The notes below the pieces were generated by a model that was not told the origin of the DNA, did not search any database, and worked only from the letters and a program-made list of their open reading frames with translations. A stretch of 13,728 nt of DNA from an uncultured Collinsella sp. (GTDB lineage Bacteria > Actinomycetota > Coriobacteriia > Coriobacteriales > Coriobacteriaceae), in assembly GCA_958405565.1 (NCBI GenBank), contig CATYEN010000058.1:1-13728 (forward strand), in the 5' to 3' direction. This document shows positions 13,508 through 13,728 of the stretch, piece by piece. The number at the start of each line of letters is the position of its first letter. Positions within the stretch are counted from its first letter, which is position 1. A program made the translations under genes and the position numbers.

Positions 13508-13728
13508 CTAGGCCAAATCTTCGCCGTTAGAAGCAATAACCTTCTTGTACCAGTCGAAGCTCTTCTTCTTGGAGCGCTTGAGGGTGCCGTTGCCAGCGTC
13601 GTCGCGGTCCACATAGATAAAGCCGTAGCGCTTGGACATCTCGCCCGTACCGGCCGAGACCAGGTCGATCGGGCCCCAGGTGGTGTAGCCCAGCAGGTCA
13701 ACGCCGTCCTCGGTCACCGCGTCGCGCA
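13508..13728 (-). CDS. 6-phospho-beta-glucosidase (GH1), C-terminal part
   Basis: Only the last 72 complete codons are in the window; the gene continues beyond 13728. The sequence EDGVDLLGYTTWGPIDLVSAGTGEMSKRYGFIYVD followed by KRSKKKSFDWYKKVI is the typical C-terminus of GH1 6-phospho-beta-glucosidases of the BglA type, which split phosphorylated beta-glucosides entering through the PTS into glucose 6-phosphate and aglycone. YTTWG includes the conserved Trp of the substrate pocket; the catalytic Glu residues lie in the missing part. An in-frame GTG near the edge is not a start, because the family sequence continues upstream (RDAVTEDG). Stop TAG at 13508-13510, terminator 29 nt later. It fits the permease at 8192-9619. 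Confidence 0.9.
   Translation of the reverse strand, partial: RDAVTEDGVDLLGYTTWGPIDLVSAGTGEMSKRYGFIYVDRDDAGNGTLKRSKKKSFDWYKKVIASNGEDLA

Overview
The window is high-GC bacterial DNA, most likely from a gut actinobacterium of the class Coriobacteriia, probably Collinsella-like. This is an inference from gene content: a LuxR-type regulator fused to a polytopic membrane domain, a beta-glucoside-family PTS with a GH1 6-phospho-beta-glucosidase, G/C-rich third codon positions, and several families of long perfect intergenic hairpins. No rRNA, tRNA, CRISPR array, phage gene or transposase gene is visible. Everything from 231 to 9619 reads on the minus strand, two genes between 10110 and 13221 read on the plus strand, and the right edge is a minus-strand gene cut by the window.

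Region 1 (1-1050): pyrE (orotate phosphoribosyltransferase) with two hairpins after it, the farther one resembling a terminator. Region 2 (1050-4635): an apparent four-gene minus-strand operon of unknown function. In transcription order it encodes a small membrane-anchored protein, a zinc-ribbon protein with a glycine-rich segment and a Gln-rich coil, and two lipoproteins that look like diverged paralogues. Region 3 (4780-6324): the membrane-linked LuxR regulator. This gene and the lipoprotein operon each end, within a few bases of the stop codon, in the same identical 40-nt hairpin.

Region 4 (6668-13728): a carbohydrate locus. It has a DUF4038/apiosidase-like glycoside hydrolase without signal peptide, an EIIBC permease of the beta-glucoside PTS family, a cytoplasmic alpha/beta-hydrolase esterase, a DUF1593 (nucleoside-hydrolase-like) protein without signal peptide, and the C-terminus of a 6-phospho-beta-glucosidase. 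The permease and esterase genes diverge from a 490-bp region with three related TAAAC...GTTTA palindromes, which suggests one regulator controls both. A reasonable inference is import of a decorated plant glycoside by the PTS followed by intracellular removal of acyl and glycosyl groups; the substrate cannot be read from the sequence.

The intergenic regions are unusually structured: two 67-nt hairpins of identical geometry side by side (6437-6599), a 123-nt nested hairpin (11459-11581), a 25-bp perfect inverted repeat (13238-13309) and short tandem repeats before the terminator at 13439-13479. The best candidates for something undescribed are the lipoprotein/zinc-ribbon operon, the intracellular apiosidase-like/DUF1593/esterase set, and the hairpin families.
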